In this document: piece by piece, positions 17,558 to 27,270 of the stretch
How the letters are laid out: every line of letters starts with the position of its first letter
How positions within the stretch are numbered: position 1 is the first letter of the stretch
Source: Sporolactobacillus shoreicorticis
Lineage (GTDB): Bacteria; Bacillota; Bacilli; Bacillales; Sporolactobacillaceae
Assembly (NCBI RefSeq): GCF_024125445.1
Contig: NZ_JAMXWM010000002.1
Location: 226,743-290,742, forward strand
Length of the DNA: 64,000 bases
Direction of reading: 5' to 3'
Notes under the pieces: model-generated
Seen by the model: the letters and a program-made list of their open reading frames with translations, nothing else
The model's database searches: none
What the model was told of the DNA's origin: nothing
Translations under genes and position numbers: made by a program

Positions 17558-17671
17558 ATCTGGATTTGCTACGGTTGGCAGACATTCGACTGTAATTTTT
17601 TCGCTTCCGCACCTAATGTGATTAGCATTTTCTTCGATTTTTGTGCCGTCCAGATAAATATTGCCACCACT
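17558..17671 (-). pseudogene. Fragment of an IS1182-type transposase (internal part)
   Basis: On the minus strand the frame reads SGGNIYLDGTKIEENANH and continues to IRCGSEKITVECLPTVANPD. The D-G-T-K-I-E-x-N-A-N block is the hallmark of IS1182-family transposases near residue 140-160. The rest is missing or unrecognisable. Confidence 0.68.
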
Positions 17672-17675
17672 GATA

Positions 17676-17720
17676 AGAGGCTATTCATAAAGTTGATCAA
17701 CAACTTTATGAATAGCCTCT
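17676..17720. repeat. 20-bp perfect inverted repeat between the IS fragment and pflA
   Basis: AGAGGCTATTCATAAAGTTG and its exact reverse complement are separated by five bases (ATCAA). It lies 29 bp beyond the pflA stop and may act as its terminator, although the T run is weak. It could also be a relic of a small mobile palindrome. Confidence 0.75.
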
Positions 17721-17749
17721 TTAGGTCAGCATTATTGATTTTTCAATCC

Positions 17750-18514
17750 TTAATTTCGAATATTCAGCAGCCTTTCTGCATGTTGAATTTGTTGTTCTGT
17801 TGGCGGTTCAGTACCTTCCAGTCTGTAGCGTATGCCAAGGCGATGATACTTTTCTATCCCTAAGGTGTGATACGGAAGGACTTCCACACGTTCGACATTA
17901 TTCAATGTTTTGATAAAGGTGCCTAATGCGATTAAATCTTTATTGTCGTCGGTCCATCCGGGTACAAGGACATGCCGAATCCAAACGGGTTTGCCGATAT
18001 CAGATAAGTAGCGACACATATCGAGGATATTGGCGTTGTCGAATCCGGTCAGTTTTCGGTGTTTCTCCGGATCAATTTCTTTGATGTCGACGAGTAAAAG
18101 ATCGGTTACGTTCATCAATTCTTTGAACATAACGAAAAAAGGCTGTTGACGCGTGAAAGGCTGACCGCTTGTATCAAGGCATGTATGAATACCCAGTTTT
18201 TTTGCTTGGGTAAAAAGATCAATGGCAAATTCCGGTTGAAGCAGAACTTCGCCACCGCTGATGGTGATTCCACCGTCGCTGCCCCAGAAAGAGCGGTAAG
18301 GCAGTGCCTCGGAAAGCACCTGATCAGCAGTGGCACGTACACCGGTGCCTATTCGCCACGTATCTGGATTGTGGCAGTACATGCAACGCATCCGACATCC
18401 CTGAACAAAGACGACGAAACGAATGCCCGGTCCGTCGACGGCACCAAAACTCTCTGTTGAATGGATGCATCCGAGGATCGTATGATGATTTGTCTCTTTC
18501 TGTTCGGTAGTCAC
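17750..18514 (-). CDS. pflA: Pyruvate formate-lyase activating enzyme
   Basis: A 254-residue radical-SAM protein. The cluster motif CRMRCMYC (Cx3Cx2C) lies near residues 40-47, with SGGEVLLQPEF near 110 and further family blocks VWIRHVLVPGWTDD and VEVLPYHTLGIEKY. It installs the glycyl radical in PflB. A GTG start is used, behind GGAGAGGAGG. It lies about 100 bp downstream of pflB on the same strand. Confidence 0.95.
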   Translation of the reverse strand: MTTEQKETNHHTILGCIHSTESFGAVDGPGIRFVVFVQGCRMRCMYCHNPDTWRIGTGVRATADQVLSEALPYRSFWGSDGGITISGGEVLLQPEFAIDLFTQAKKLGIHTCLDTSGQPFTRQQPFFVMFKELMNVTDLLLVDIKEIDPEKHRKLTGFDNANILDMCRYLSDIGKPVWIRHVLVPGWTDDNKDLIALGTFIKTLNNVERVEVLPYHTLGIEKYHRLGIRYRLEGTEPPTEQQIQHAERLLNIRN

Positions 18515-18618
18515 GGTTCACTCCTCCTCTCCGTGTCTAGACGAATCGCTCATTTAAAAAGTATTACTGTATTCGCACTCAGTTTAACATTTGTTTTCAA
18601 TACATATAGCTGCATTGA

Positions 18619-20877
18619 TTAAAGATTTTTATGGAATGTCCGTGAAATGACATCATCCTGCTGTTCTTTCGTCAAATCAGCAAAATAAACACAGTACCCG
18701 GAGACACGAATAGTGAGTGTCGGATATTGCTCCGGATGCTTTTGCGCATCAATGAGTGTGTCGCGACTGAGTACGTTAATGTTTAAATGATGTCCGTCTT
18801 TCTTTATATAACCGTCAATCATATTTACAAGTGTATTGCTGCGTGACTGAAGATCTTTGCCGAGCGTCGACGGAGTTACGGCAAATGTGTTGGATATGCC
18901 GTCGGTTGCATATTTGTATGGCAATTTTGCGACAGAAAGCAGTGAGGCGAGTGCGCCATGTGTTTCCGAACCATAGTATGGATTGGCACCCGGGGCAAAC
19001 GGCTGTCCCTTTCGGCGTCCATTTGGCGTTGAGCCGGTATTATTGCCATACACGACGTTCGATGTAATGGTCAGCACAGACGTTGATAGTTTGGCACCGC
19101 GGTAGAGATGATGCCGGTTCATTTTTGTATAAAATTTCTTTACTAAATCAACAGCAATTTGGTCGGCACGGTCATCATTGTTTCCGTATTTCGGATAATC
19201 TCCGTCCACCTTATAGTCAACGGCAACTCCGTCCTCATCACGTATGATATGAACGGCGGCATATTTGATTGCCGAGATTGAATCGACGGCTACGGACAAT
19301 CCGGAAATGCCGGTGGCAAAGGTTCGGTTCAACTGTGTATTTTTCAACGCCATCTGTGCCGATTCATAATAATACTTATCATGCATGTAGTGGATAACGT
19401 TCAGCGAATTGACATAAGTGTCAGCCAACCAGTCAATGATTGGATCGAACTTCTTCGTGAATTCATCATACGTAATGGTATCGCCGCTGATCGGTTCGTA
19501 TGCCGGACCGACCTGCTGTTTCGTGATTTCATCGACACCCCCGTTAATTGTGTAAAGCACAGCTTTGGCAAGATTTGCACGGGCTCCGAAAAATTGCATG
19601 CCGTCTGCGATCGGCTGTGCAGAGACGCAGCAGGCGATCGCGTAATAATCTGTTCCCCATTGATTGCGCATTAGTTCGTCATTTTCATACTGCACAGTAG
19701 AGCTTTCAATGGATACCCGGGCGGCATAGTTCTTGAAATGTTTTGGCAGCCTTTCCGACCAAAGCAAAGTAATATTCGGCTCCGGTGCCGGTCCCATGTT
19801 CGCCAGTGTATTAAGAAATCGGTAAGAGCTTTTGGTGACCATGTGGCGGCCATCCATTGCGATTCCGGCAAGGGACAGGGTTGCCCAGATCGGGTTGCCG
19901 GAAAATAACGCGTTGTATTCAGGTGTACGAATGAATGTGACCATTCTTAATTTCATTGTAAAATGATCGACTAACTCCTGCGCCTGCTGCTCGTTCAGCA
20001 CACCAAGTTGCAGATCGCGTTCAATATAAATGTCTATAAAGGCATCAATGCGTCCAATCGACATCGCCGCGCCATTTTGTTGTTTGATGGCAGCAAGATA
20101 TCCGAAATAGATCCATTGCAGTGCTTCGCGAGCATTCGCAGCAGGTCTGGATAGATCAAAGCCATAACTTTCAGCCATTTTTTTGATGGCGTTTAACGCG
20201 CGGTATTGCTCGGTAATTTCCTCACGAAGCTGGATTGTGTCATTCGTCATTTCCCCATCACCGCTGTTATCAAAATCATTAGCCTTTTGCTGCATTAATC
20301 GATCGATGCCGTATAGGGCAATACGTGGAAAATCTGCAATCAGTCGACCACGTCCATAGGCATCAGGGAGGCCGGTAATGATTTTGTTGTGCCGGCATTT
20401 GCGCATGTTTTTATCGTAGACATCGAAGACCCCTTGATTATGGGTTTTGCGGTAATCAGTGAAAATATGATCAACATCCGGATTGATCTCAAGCCCATAG
20501 GAACTGAGTGCGTCTTTTGCCATCCTAATTCCGCCGAAAGGCATCAGCGCTTTTTTTAGCGGTCTATCGGTCTGCAGGCCGACGATTTTTTCAAGATTTT
20601 TGTCAAGATATCCAGGTTTATGAGATGTAATTGTTGAAACGGTCTTTGTATCCGCGCCAATGACCCCACCCTGTTCGCGCTCTTTCATTTTTAAAGCCAA
20701 CAATTTATTATTTAATGTCGCAGTGGCTTCAGTCGCCTTTTCTAAAAAAGATTCATTACCATCGTAAGACGTATAGTTGCGGATGATAAAATCTCTTACG
20801 TTAATTTCATTTTGCCATGATCCTTTTTGAAAGCCCTTCCAAAAAGGATCAGTTAACGATGGATCTTGTACTGCCAT
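18619..20877 (-). CDS. pflB: Formate acetyltransferase (pyruvate formate-lyase)
   Basis: A 752-residue cytoplasmic enzyme converting pyruvate and CoA to acetyl-CoA and formate. The catalytic cysteine pair is in [11 protein letters not shown] near residue 410, and the radical glycine is in RVSGYCVYF near residue 725. Cys follows that glycine where Ala is common in the E. coli enzyme. Full length for the family. It forms a unit with pflA. This is fermentation core metabolism lying inside a glycan island. Confidence 0.96.
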   Translation of the reverse strand: MAVQDPSLTDPFWKGFQKGSWQNEINVRDFIIRNYTSYDGNESFLEKATEATATLNNKLLALKMKEREQGGVIGADTKTVSTITSHKPGYLDKNLEKIVGLQTDRPLKKALMPFGGIRMAKDALSSYGLEINPDVDHIFTDYRKTHNQGVFDVYDKNMRKCRHNKIITGLPDAYGRGRLIADFPRIALYGIDRLMQQKANDFDNSGDGEMTNDTIQLREEITEQYRALNAIKKMAESYGFDLSRPAANAREALQWIYFGYLAAIKQQNGAAMSIGRIDAFIDIYIERDLQLGVLNEQQAQELVDHFTMKLRMVTFIRTPEYNALFSGNPIWATLSLAGIAMDGRHMVTKSSYRFLNTLANMGPAPEPNITLLWSERLPKHFKNYAARVSIESSTVQYENDELMRNQWGTDYYAIACCVSAQPIADGMQFFGARANLAKAVLYTINGGVDEITKQQVGPAYEPISGDTITYDEFTKKFDPIIDWLADTYVNSLNVIHYMHDKYYYESAQMALKNTQLNRTFATGISGLSVAVDSISAIKYAAVHIIRDEDGVAVDYKVDGDYPKYGNNDDRADQIAVDLVKKFYTKMNRHHLYRGAKLSTSVLTITSNVVYGNNTGSTPNGRRKGQPFAPGANPYYGSETHGALASLLSVAKLPYKYATDGISNTFAVTPSTLGKDLQSRSNTLVNMIDGYIKKDGHHLNINVLSRDTLIDAQKHPEQYPTLTIRVSGYCVYFADLTKEQQDDVISRTFHKNL

Positions 20878-20880
20878 CTT

Positions 20881-21230
20881 TCATTCCTCCAATTTAAATT
20901 TCTTTTATGGAACCATTATATCCTATAAAGAAATAAATTGCATTGCAATTATTGAAATTGTTTCTAAGTTTTTGTGACAATTGGAGCGAGAGGTAAGAAT
21001 CGTCATGTCAGAAGACGTAAATGCTTAGGATGCATGGTTCATGAAAATGATGCAAATGTACGTTTCAGCATGGAGTGACAGCGTAATGAAGGGTTGCTGA
21101 AATACTTTACAGATTGGTATGTGTCGTTTATACTGGGGCTGAAATACGACATTGATGCACCGAATAATCGATGAGTAAAGGACTTGACTGAAGCTCCGTG
21201 GTTACACAGATCACGGATCATCATCATTGA
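20881..21230. other. Intergenic region upstream of pflB
   Basis: AT-rich near pflB, where its promoter must lie (minus strand), but no clean -35/-10 pair is evident. TTTGTGACAATT at about 20969 is only half of a Rex-like site. The rest shows no convincing gene. Confidence 0.3.
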
Positions 21231-21245
21231 ATGGAGGCACCATGT

Positions 21246-21485
21246 ATGGAACAGAAACTTGTTTTAGATCCCCAGAAGTTTGCTCAGATTGTCGTTCAGT
21301 CTCAGCCTGTTTCTGGCAGCAGCGAAGAAGAAATTGTTAAGAATAAGCTGAAACTGTATTTGACTGCTTATGTTATTGTTGAAAAATTCAATAAATTGGA
21401 GAATAGAGCTTTTTATAATTCTGAAGTAAAGAAACACAATGTTCCGAAACTATTTAAAAACATTCGAGATATCAGTGTCTATTGA
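21246..21485 (+). CDS. Small conserved protein of unknown function, paralogue of the one at 59507
   Basis: 79 residues when started at the ATG at 21246 behind GGAGG; this start makes it exactly as long as its paralogue at 59507. The two share VLDP-KFA, EEEIVKNKLKLYLTAYV and KFNKLENRAFYN, with no gaps visible. The sequence is charged and probably helical, without signal peptide or membrane segment, so it is likely cytoplasmic. I do not recognise a family. It lies alone between pflB and the GntR gene, followed by its own terminator. Confidence 0.7.
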   Translation: MEQKLVLDPQKFAQIVVQSQPVSGSSEEEIVKNKLKLYLTAYVIVEKFNKLENRAFYNSEVKKHNVPKLFKNIRDISVY

Positions 21486-21525
21486 GTGTGAAGGTACTTC
21501 CTGCTTGCAATACGAATCAGCAAAG

Positions 21526-21565
21526 AAGCTATACATGTGCAATTTTTCATGGTATAGCTTTTTTT
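21526..21565 (+). terminator. Terminator after the 79-residue gene
   Basis: AAGCTATACATG and CATGGTATAGCTT pair (one bulge) and are followed by TTTTTTT. Confidence 0.8.
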
Positions 21566-21615
21566 GTTGCCACAAGCAACCCTGCAGAATTTCCCAATAT
21601 AAAATCCATGAAAAT

Positions 21616-21634
21616 TGAAATACTAGTATATTTA
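21616..21634 (+). promoter_or_regulatory. Candidate GntR operator at the regulator's own promoter
   Basis: TGAAATACTAGTATATTTA shares the core ATACTAGTAT with the perfect palindrome at 57543. It overlaps the -35 region of a TATAAT box at 21650-21655, the position expected for autorepression. Confidence 0.6.
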
Positions 21635-21813
21635 AATGATTGAATGTATTATAATAGTTGTTGGGCAGGATCTACAAAATAGTGGCCGCTCAGTTGATTG
21701 TTAACGGCTATCCCCATAGTCGAGAGGGGCCTTATATTGAATGATTGCTGTTTTTACGGACATTTTCTATAATTAGATCAAACTAGTCACTCGACAGAAA
21801 AGAATGATAATTA

Positions 21814-22542
21814 ATGATGATTGTAAATCAACAAGAGTATGCCTATCGGGAAATTCGTGATCGAATCATGAATTTGATCTATGAACCAGGTGTCCGGATT
21901 TCTTTAAAGCAGATTGAAAATGATATTAGTGTCGGACGTACCCCTGTTCGCGAAGCGCTGATCCGACTTGGCAGAGAGGGTGTGTTGGAAACATTTCCGC
22001 AGCGCGGTACATATATTTCCAAAATTGATCTGCATTCTGCAATTAACGCCCGATATATTCGTGAACATATTGAACAGCTGGTGGTCATGGAAGCGACAGT
22101 CAAACTGACCGATGATGCGTGTGAGCGTTTTGAACAGATTGTCCGTCAGCAAATCACATTTTCGAAAAAGAAGGATCATGAACACTTCTTTGAAAAAGAC
22201 GAGGATTTTCATCGTACCTTTTATGAAATAACAGATAAGTTGGAGATTTGGGACTGGCTGCAAATCCTCAATACCCATTTAAACCGTTTTCGCTGGCTGC
22301 GCTTAAGGGTAAAAGAACTGCAATGGGAAAAGATTATCAGTCAGCACGTTAACCTGCTGAAAGCAGTGTCAGAAGGTGATGTTGACGAAGCGAAGTTTCT
22401 GACATCGCAGCACTTACACATGATGATTAATGAAAAACAAGTTTTGATTGATCAATTTCCCGATTACTTTATTGACAGATCGTCCGTGTCCTTTCAAATG
22501 CCTGAAGATCTGAAGTTATATGAACAGTTCAGTGAGAAGTAA
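21814..22542 (+). CDS. GntR/FadR-family regulator, candidate repressor of glucuronate genes
   Basis: 242 residues. A winged helix-turn-helix occupies about residues 8-70 (GVRISLKQIENDISVGRTPV, then REALIRLGREGVLETFPQRG). The remainder is an FCD-type alpha-helical effector domain (ARYIREHIEQLVVMEA; FHRTFYEI; QHVNLLKAV). This is the UxuR/ExuR/FadR type that often senses hexuronates. It lies directly upstream of the beta-glucuronidase gene. The shared palindromes point to control of itself, the uxu operon and the GPH transporter; that is inference. Confidence 0.88.
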   Translation: MMIVNQQEYAYREIRDRIMNLIYEPGVRISLKQIENDISVGRTPVREALIRLGREGVLETFPQRGTYISKIDLHSAINARYIREHIEQLVVMEATVKLTDDACERFEQIVRQQITFSKKKDHEHFFEKDEDFHRTFYEITDKLEIWDWLQILNTHLNRFRWLRLRVKELQWEKIISQHVNLLKAVSEGDVDEAKFLTSQHLHMMINEKQVLIDQFPDYFIDRSSVSFQMPEDLKLYEQFSEK

Positions 22543-22644
22543 GGCAATCGCTTCACCTATACTATAGAATTCAAGACGTTTTGAGCAGTTGGGAAATGGC
22601 GGAATTTGTAGCGTTTTAAAAAATGAATGGTTAGTAATCTTCTT

Positions 22645-22658
22645 TGAAAACGCTATCA
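22645..22658 (+). promoter_or_regulatory. cre site ahead of the beta-glucuronidase gene
   Basis: TGAAAACGCTATCA matches the CcpA consensus TGWAARCGYTWNCW at every position. It lies 25 bp before the ATG at 22683. Confidence 0.75.
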
Positions 22659-22682
22659 AAAAAATTATTGGGGGTTGTAACA

Positions 22683-24488
22683 ATGACGGCATCATTACTT
22701 TATCCGGTTAACAACGGTTTTCGAAGAGACATAAAACTTGACGGTTTGTGGAAATTCAAATTTGACCCGAAGTCGGAAGGTGAAGAATTTAACTGGCAAG
22801 ACGGGTTGAAAGATACGCTGGATATGCCTGTTCCATCGAGTTTCAATGATTTTTTTACAAAGAAGGATGAACGTGAGTACACGGGTGATTTTTGGTATGA
22901 GACAGATTTCTTCGTTCCGGAAGAGTGGGAGAACCGCAGGGTATCTTTACGTTTTGACGCGGCAACGCATCGTGCAACCGTTTATGTAAACGGTAACAAA
23001 ATTATTAGTCATGAGGGTGGATTTTTGCCGTTTAATGCGGATTTGAAACAAGCAGTGTCGTTTGGCAAGAACAACAAGGTCGTTGTTAAAATCAATAATG
23101 AATTATCCAGAACAACATTGCCTTGCGGGGACACCGTGACATTGAAAAATGGGAAAAAAATGGTGCGCCCGTTCTTTGATTTCTATAATTATTCCGGATT
23201 GAACCGTTCCGTTCATTTGATCGCTCTTCCAGATGAATCTGTAGAAGACTATTCGGTTGCTTATGAACTCGATGGTGAGGACGCGATTGTCCGGTATAAC
23301 GTGATGACGAATGGAATCCATGATGTTTCTGTTGCACTTTACGATGAAGATGGGGCAAAGGTAGCAGGAGCAACGGGAAGAGCAGGAGGCCTTCGAGTGA
23401 AGAAGGCGCATCTCTGGAATGTACTGGATGCTTACCTGTATCAGCTGAGAATTGAAATTGTCGATAATGACAAGCTTCTTGATGCGTATCATGAGGAGAT
23501 CGGCATCCGGGTTGTTGAAATTAAAGGGACCGAAATATTGATTAATCAGAAGCCGGTTTATTTGAAAGGTTTTGGACGCCATGAAGATAGCGACTTCGCC
23601 GGGCGCGGCTTTAATCTTAATGCTGAGAAACGCGATTTTGAACTGATGAAATGGATTGGTGCCAATTCATTCAGAACGTCACATTATCCTTATGATGAAG
23701 CGGTCTACCGAATGGCGGACAGAGAAGGATTTCTGATTATTGACGAAGTACCGGCGGTCGGTTTTAAAATGGCGGCGGCAAGCTTTTTAGGCGGATTAAA
23801 TCAATCTTTTTTTGACGGTGAATGGATCAATGACCTGCAGGTCAATCATTTGGCACAGATAAAGGAACTGATTCGTCGGGATAAGAATCATGCTTCGGTC
23901 ATCGCATGGAGCTTGATGAATGAACCGGATACGGTTACAGACAGCTCGGTTCCGTATTTCAAAGCGGTTTTCGATGCGACGGTCGGACTTGATCCACAAA
24001 ACCGGCCACGGACATTTGCGCTCAGTGAAGACGATACGATTACGACATCAAAAGTTCTGGAATTTCCTGACCTTTATCTGCTCAATCGTTACCCAGGCTG
24101 GTATCATACATGGGGCTATGAGATTTCCGACGGTGAACAGAACTTGAGAGATGAAATGGATCAGTGGAAAGAAGAGGGAATTAACAAACCGATTGTCTTC
24201 TCTGAATTTGGTGCTGATACGGAACCAGGCTTGCATAAATTGCCCTCCATTATGTGGAGCGAGGAGTATCAGGTTGAATGTGTTCAAATGTTTAATCGTG
24301 TGTTCGACAGCTATGAATTCATTAAGGGCGAACAGATTTGGAACTTTGCTGATTTCCAGACAGTTGAAGGGAACATGCGTGTCAACGGCAATAAGAAGGG
24401 CGTTTTTACACGTCAGCGTCAACCCAAAGCACTTGCATTTTATTTAAAGAAACGCTGGAGCGATCTTCCGCTTGATTATAAAGGATAA
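22683..24488 (+). CDS. uidA: GH2 beta-glucuronidase
   Basis: 601 residues, the usual length for GH2 beta-glucuronidases, without a signal peptide. Sugar-binding beta-sandwich first (LDGLWKFKFDP; DFWYETDFFVPEEW), then the barrel. The acid/base is in SLMNEPDT near residue 412 and the nucleophile in FSEFGADTE near 506. The ATG at 22683 behind TTGGGGGTTG is the start; an in-frame TTG 39 bp upstream overlaps the cre box and is unlikely. It would release glucuronate from imported glucuronides for UxaC. It could alternatively prefer galacturonides, but the UidA-like blocks favour glucuronate. Confidence 0.9.
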   Translation: MTASLLYPVNNGFRRDIKLDGLWKFKFDPKSEGEEFNWQDGLKDTLDMPVPSSFNDFFTKKDEREYTGDFWYETDFFVPEEWENRRVSLRFDAATHRATVYVNGNKIISHEGGFLPFNADLKQAVSFGKNNKVVVKINNELSRTTLPCGDTVTLKNGKKMVRPFFDFYNYSGLNRSVHLIALPDESVEDYSVAYELDGEDAIVRYNVMTNGIHDVSVALYDEDGAKVAGATGRAGGLRVKKAHLWNVLDAYLYQLRIEIVDNDKLLDAYHEEIGIRVVEIKGTEILINQKPVYLKGFGRHEDSDFAGRGFNLNAEKRDFELMKWIGANSFRTSHYPYDEAVYRMADREGFLIIDEVPAVGFKMAAASFLGGLNQSFFDGEWINDLQVNHLAQIKELIRRDKNHASVIAWSLMNEPDTVTDSSVPYFKAVFDATVGLDPQNRPRTFALSEDDTITTSKVLEFPDLYLLNRYPGWYHTWGYEISDGEQNLRDEMDQWKEEGINKPIVFSEFGADTEPGLHKLPSIMWSEEYQVECVQMFNRVFDSYEFIKGEQIWNFADFQTVEGNMRVNGNKKGVFTRQRQPKALAFYLKKRWSDLPLDYKG

Positions 24489-24516
24489 GATTTAACAGAA
24501 GTAACGAGTGAAAAAC

Positions 24517-24543
24517 GGTTGTCAATGATCTCTTTTGACAACC
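24517..24543 (+). terminator. Hairpin after uidA
   Basis: GGTTGTCAA and TTGACAACC form a perfect 9-bp stem, but no T run follows. It is a weak terminator or a processing/stability hairpin. Confidence 0.5.
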
Positions 24544-24651
24544 CAAACTGCTGTCTTAAATCAATTGACGTACGGAATTGATATATCACTGATTCTTTTT
24601 GATGCCGCCGAAACAGACGGCCGATGACTATGACTGCGAGGAGCGTGTCTG

Positions 24652-27207
24652 ATGCAAAAAAACGAGACTAATGTTGTTATTGATGGTGATGATCTTCGAA
24701 CAGATAAGGCTGATGCCAATACATTTAAGGGGTTTGGATATATTAGTTGTAACAATTCGTCGCGACTGCTTGTTGATTATAAGTGGGAGCACCCGGAGAA
24801 ATACAAACAGATTCTGAATCTTCTTTTTGGCGGTCCATCACCGCTAATGACTATGATAAAAGTTGAGATGGGCGTAGATGCCAACACTTCATCCGGAACC
24901 GAGCCCTCGACGATGCGAACAGCCAACGAAGAGGCCAATGTCCGAAGAGGCGCAGGTTGGCAGCTGATTGCCGACGCAAAACAAATCAATCCTGAGCTGA
25001 AAACCGCCGTACTGCGCTGGGGGGAACCCGGATGGATCAAGCAGGACTGGAAGGCAGCCCGTTCGGATCAGAAAATAAAAACGCGCGCTTTTGAATCCAT
25101 GTATCAGTGGTATAAAAAATCAATTGTAGCGACCTATGAAACCTATGGTTATTTGATTGATTATATTGATCCGGATCGAAACGAGAACAAACTGGCAATG
25201 GTTGACTGGCTGAAATGGTTTGCAGAACGTCTGGCTCATGATAATGAAGGATTTCCTGATCAGTTTCCGATTCAGGCCTATCAGCAGATTAAATTAATCG
25301 CGGCCGACCAAAATTATGAAACCAATTTTGGCGATGAAATGGTGGCGGATACCGAACTGCGCAATGTGATTGATGCTGTCGGTTTTCACTATAATACGGA
25401 TGACGGTCCGGAACGGCCGTTTACAAAACTAGCGGATCAGTACGACAAAGAAGTCTGGTACAGTGAAGGCATCGCACCGATGACGTTCGCAAAATATCGA
25501 CAGAATGATTCTGCTGGAAGTGGCGTCGGCGGCAGACAAAGTATCCTTGATGTCGCCAACCGGCTGATTAAATCCTATTATAAATCGCGTCGCAGTCTCT
25601 ACCTGTTCCAGCCGGCCGTGTCTGCCTATTATGCAGGTGTGAATTACAGTCACAAGGAACTGATCAGCGCGCAGGATCCATGGTCCGGCTACATTGACGT
25701 TGATGACGCGGGTCTTCAGATGATCCGCCACTTTACCGATTTTGCGGTTAGCGGCTGGGCAGATGGCAAGGAAAACGCAAAGGTATGGCGCTATATAACC
25801 TCTGCTTGTTTCAGCGGTGTAGGAGGGACGGAGAATCTTGATTTTGACACAGATCAGCCCAGTTACATGACGCTGGCAGCGGCGGACGGTTCGGATTACT
25901 CGGTCATTATCGTCAATGACAGCGCTGTTAACCAAACCTATCATTTCACGCTGAAAAATTTCCGCAAAGCGGCTGACAAGACGGTTTATCAATGGGAGAC
26001 GCGCGCGCGTGACCAAAAGGAACAAGACTTTGATATTCGCTACAGACGGTTGACGGAAACGATCACGCCGAGTCAGCACGAATTCGTTGTTGAAATTAAA
26101 CCCTATTCGCTTGTAACCGTGACGACACTGAATCCGGAGACAGTCGATCACTACCAACGCTATGTGTCGGATGTCGATCAGCATGTGCTTGACATTCAGC
26201 GGGACTCTATTCTCTATGAAGATGATTTCAACTATTCTGAGATGCCAAGTGATTATCTGACAAAACGCGGGGGTACGCCGCGCTATACGACCGATCAGGG
26301 CGGTGCTTTCGAAATTGTTCGGGAAGGTCCGGCGAATCATGTTCTGCAGCAGATGATTACTGAAGAATCACGTGCTCTTGACTGGGAATATTCTTATGCG
26401 CCCAATCTGACGGTTGGAGATAATCGGTGGATGAACTATAGTGTCGCGTTTACTGCCAAATTTGATCTTGAAACGAAGCAAAATTCGTCAACAGCTAATT
26501 ATATAGGGATCGGTGTAAGGGAACAGACGGATATTAAAGGACGCCTTGAAGACGCTCCATATGTGTTCAAACTGTACAGTGACGGCTCATGGACAGTGGC
26601 AAAGTACGATCATGTTAAGCAATTCGGCTGTCTGCCCAACTTTGAAGCGGAGAAATGGCACGATTTGAAATTCGAAGCCCGCGGAAATCAGATTCAGGCA
26701 TATGTTGACGGACGTAAAACGGTAAAGTGGACGGATGGTGACAACCCAGTGTATTCAGGGCGAGTGAAGCTGGGAAGCGGCTTTTATAAAACAAAATTTC
26801 GTCAATTAACGATCACGAAGATTGATGGATTTCCTCCTTATGCCAAAGAACGAATTGATGATATGGATGATCGGATCCATTATAGCGGTCACTGGGAGAA
26901 CCATGCCGGCGCCAGCAGCAGTGACTGGAACCGAACATTATCGATTGGCCATGCCGAGGGGACGGAAACCTCCCTCACCTTTAACTTTACAGGGAAAGGA
27001 TTTGCCTTGATCGGACCTAACTCGGATGACAGCACGCTGACGCTGTATCTTGACGGAAATTTGCTGAGCAGCAATGTTCATCCGGCTCCGGGCGGACATA
27101 AAACGGCGAATTATTTGCGTTTAGACCTATCCCCTGGATCGCATGAATTAAAAGCAGTGATCGAGTCAGGCACCTATGTTCTGGACGCAGTTGAAATCAT
27201 CGGTTAA
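24652..27207 (+). CDS. GH59-like (galactocerebrosidase-type) glycosidase with C-terminal beta-sandwich
   Basis: 851 residues, no signal peptide. The start matches GH59 (FKGFGYISCNNSSRLLVDY; IKVEMGVDANTSSGTEPS). PDRNENK near residue 180 holds the probable acid/base Glu and VWYSEGIAP near 270 the probable nucleophile Glu. Residues about 520-720 resemble the GH59 lectin-like domain. The last ~125 residues (HYSGHWENHAG; LTLYLDGNL) form another carbohydrate-binding-like beta-sandwich. Mammalian GH59 acts on galactosylceramide; bacterial members are beta-galactosidases of unclear substrate. Here a beta-galactosyl plant oligosaccharide is more plausible. Starts behind GAGGAGCG. Confidence 0.78.
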   Translation: MQKNETNVVIDGDDLRTDKADANTFKGFGYISCNNSSRLLVDYKWEHPEKYKQILNLLFGGPSPLMTMIKVEMGVDANTSSGTEPSTMRTANEEANVRRGAGWQLIADAKQINPELKTAVLRWGEPGWIKQDWKAARSDQKIKTRAFESMYQWYKKSIVATYETYGYLIDYIDPDRNENKLAMVDWLKWFAERLAHDNEGFPDQFPIQAYQQIKLIAADQNYETNFGDEMVADTELRNVIDAVGFHYNTDDGPERPFTKLADQYDKEVWYSEGIAPMTFAKYRQNDSAGSGVGGRQSILDVANRLIKSYYKSRRSLYLFQPAVSAYYAGVNYSHKELISAQDPWSGYIDVDDAGLQMIRHFTDFAVSGWADGKENAKVWRYITSACFSGVGGTENLDFDTDQPSYMTLAAADGSDYSVIIVNDSAVNQTYHFTLKNFRKAADKTVYQWETRARDQKEQDFDIRYRRLTETITPSQHEFVVEIKPYSLVTVTTLNPETVDHYQRYVSDVDQHVLDIQRDSILYEDDFNYSEMPSDYLTKRGGTPRYTTDQGGAFEIVREGPANHVLQQMITEESRALDWEYSYAPNLTVGDNRWMNYSVAFTAKFDLETKQNSSTANYIGIGVREQTDIKGRLEDAPYVFKLYSDGSWTVAKYDHVKQFGCLPNFEAEKWHDLKFEARGNQIQAYVDGRKTVKWTDGDNPVYSGRVKLGSGFYKTKFRQLTITKIDGFPPYAKERIDDMDDRIHYSGHWENHAGASSSDWNRTLSIGHAEGTETSLTFNFTGKGFALIGPNSDDSTLTLYLDGNLLSSNVHPAPGGHKTANYLRLDLSPGSHELKAVIESGTYVLDAVEIIG

Positions 27208-27270
27208 AGAAAAGAGATCATCACGTCAATCAATGATCTGAGTGAACGTTTCACTACTGGAGGTTTTCCT

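Noticed and set aside
17433..17863. Plus-strand frames of 62 and 81 codons after the Tn916-type remnants.
   Set aside because: They overlap the minus-strand transposase fragment, the 20-bp inverted repeat and the end of pflA, and show no family features.
20960..20980. TTTGTGACAATT near pflB was considered as a Rex or FNR site.
   Set aside because: Only one half-site matches TTGTGA; the second half is absent.
21656..21813. The 150-base leader of the GntR gene was considered as a riboswitch or attenuator.
   Set aside because: Only short GC-rich pairings are visible and no known riboswitch core or T-box sequence could be recognised.
25429..26340. A 303-codon minus-strand frame inside the GH59-like gene.
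   Set aside because: It lies entirely within a gene with clear family motifs on the other strand. Its composition (rich in Arg and Ile) is that of an antisense shadow.
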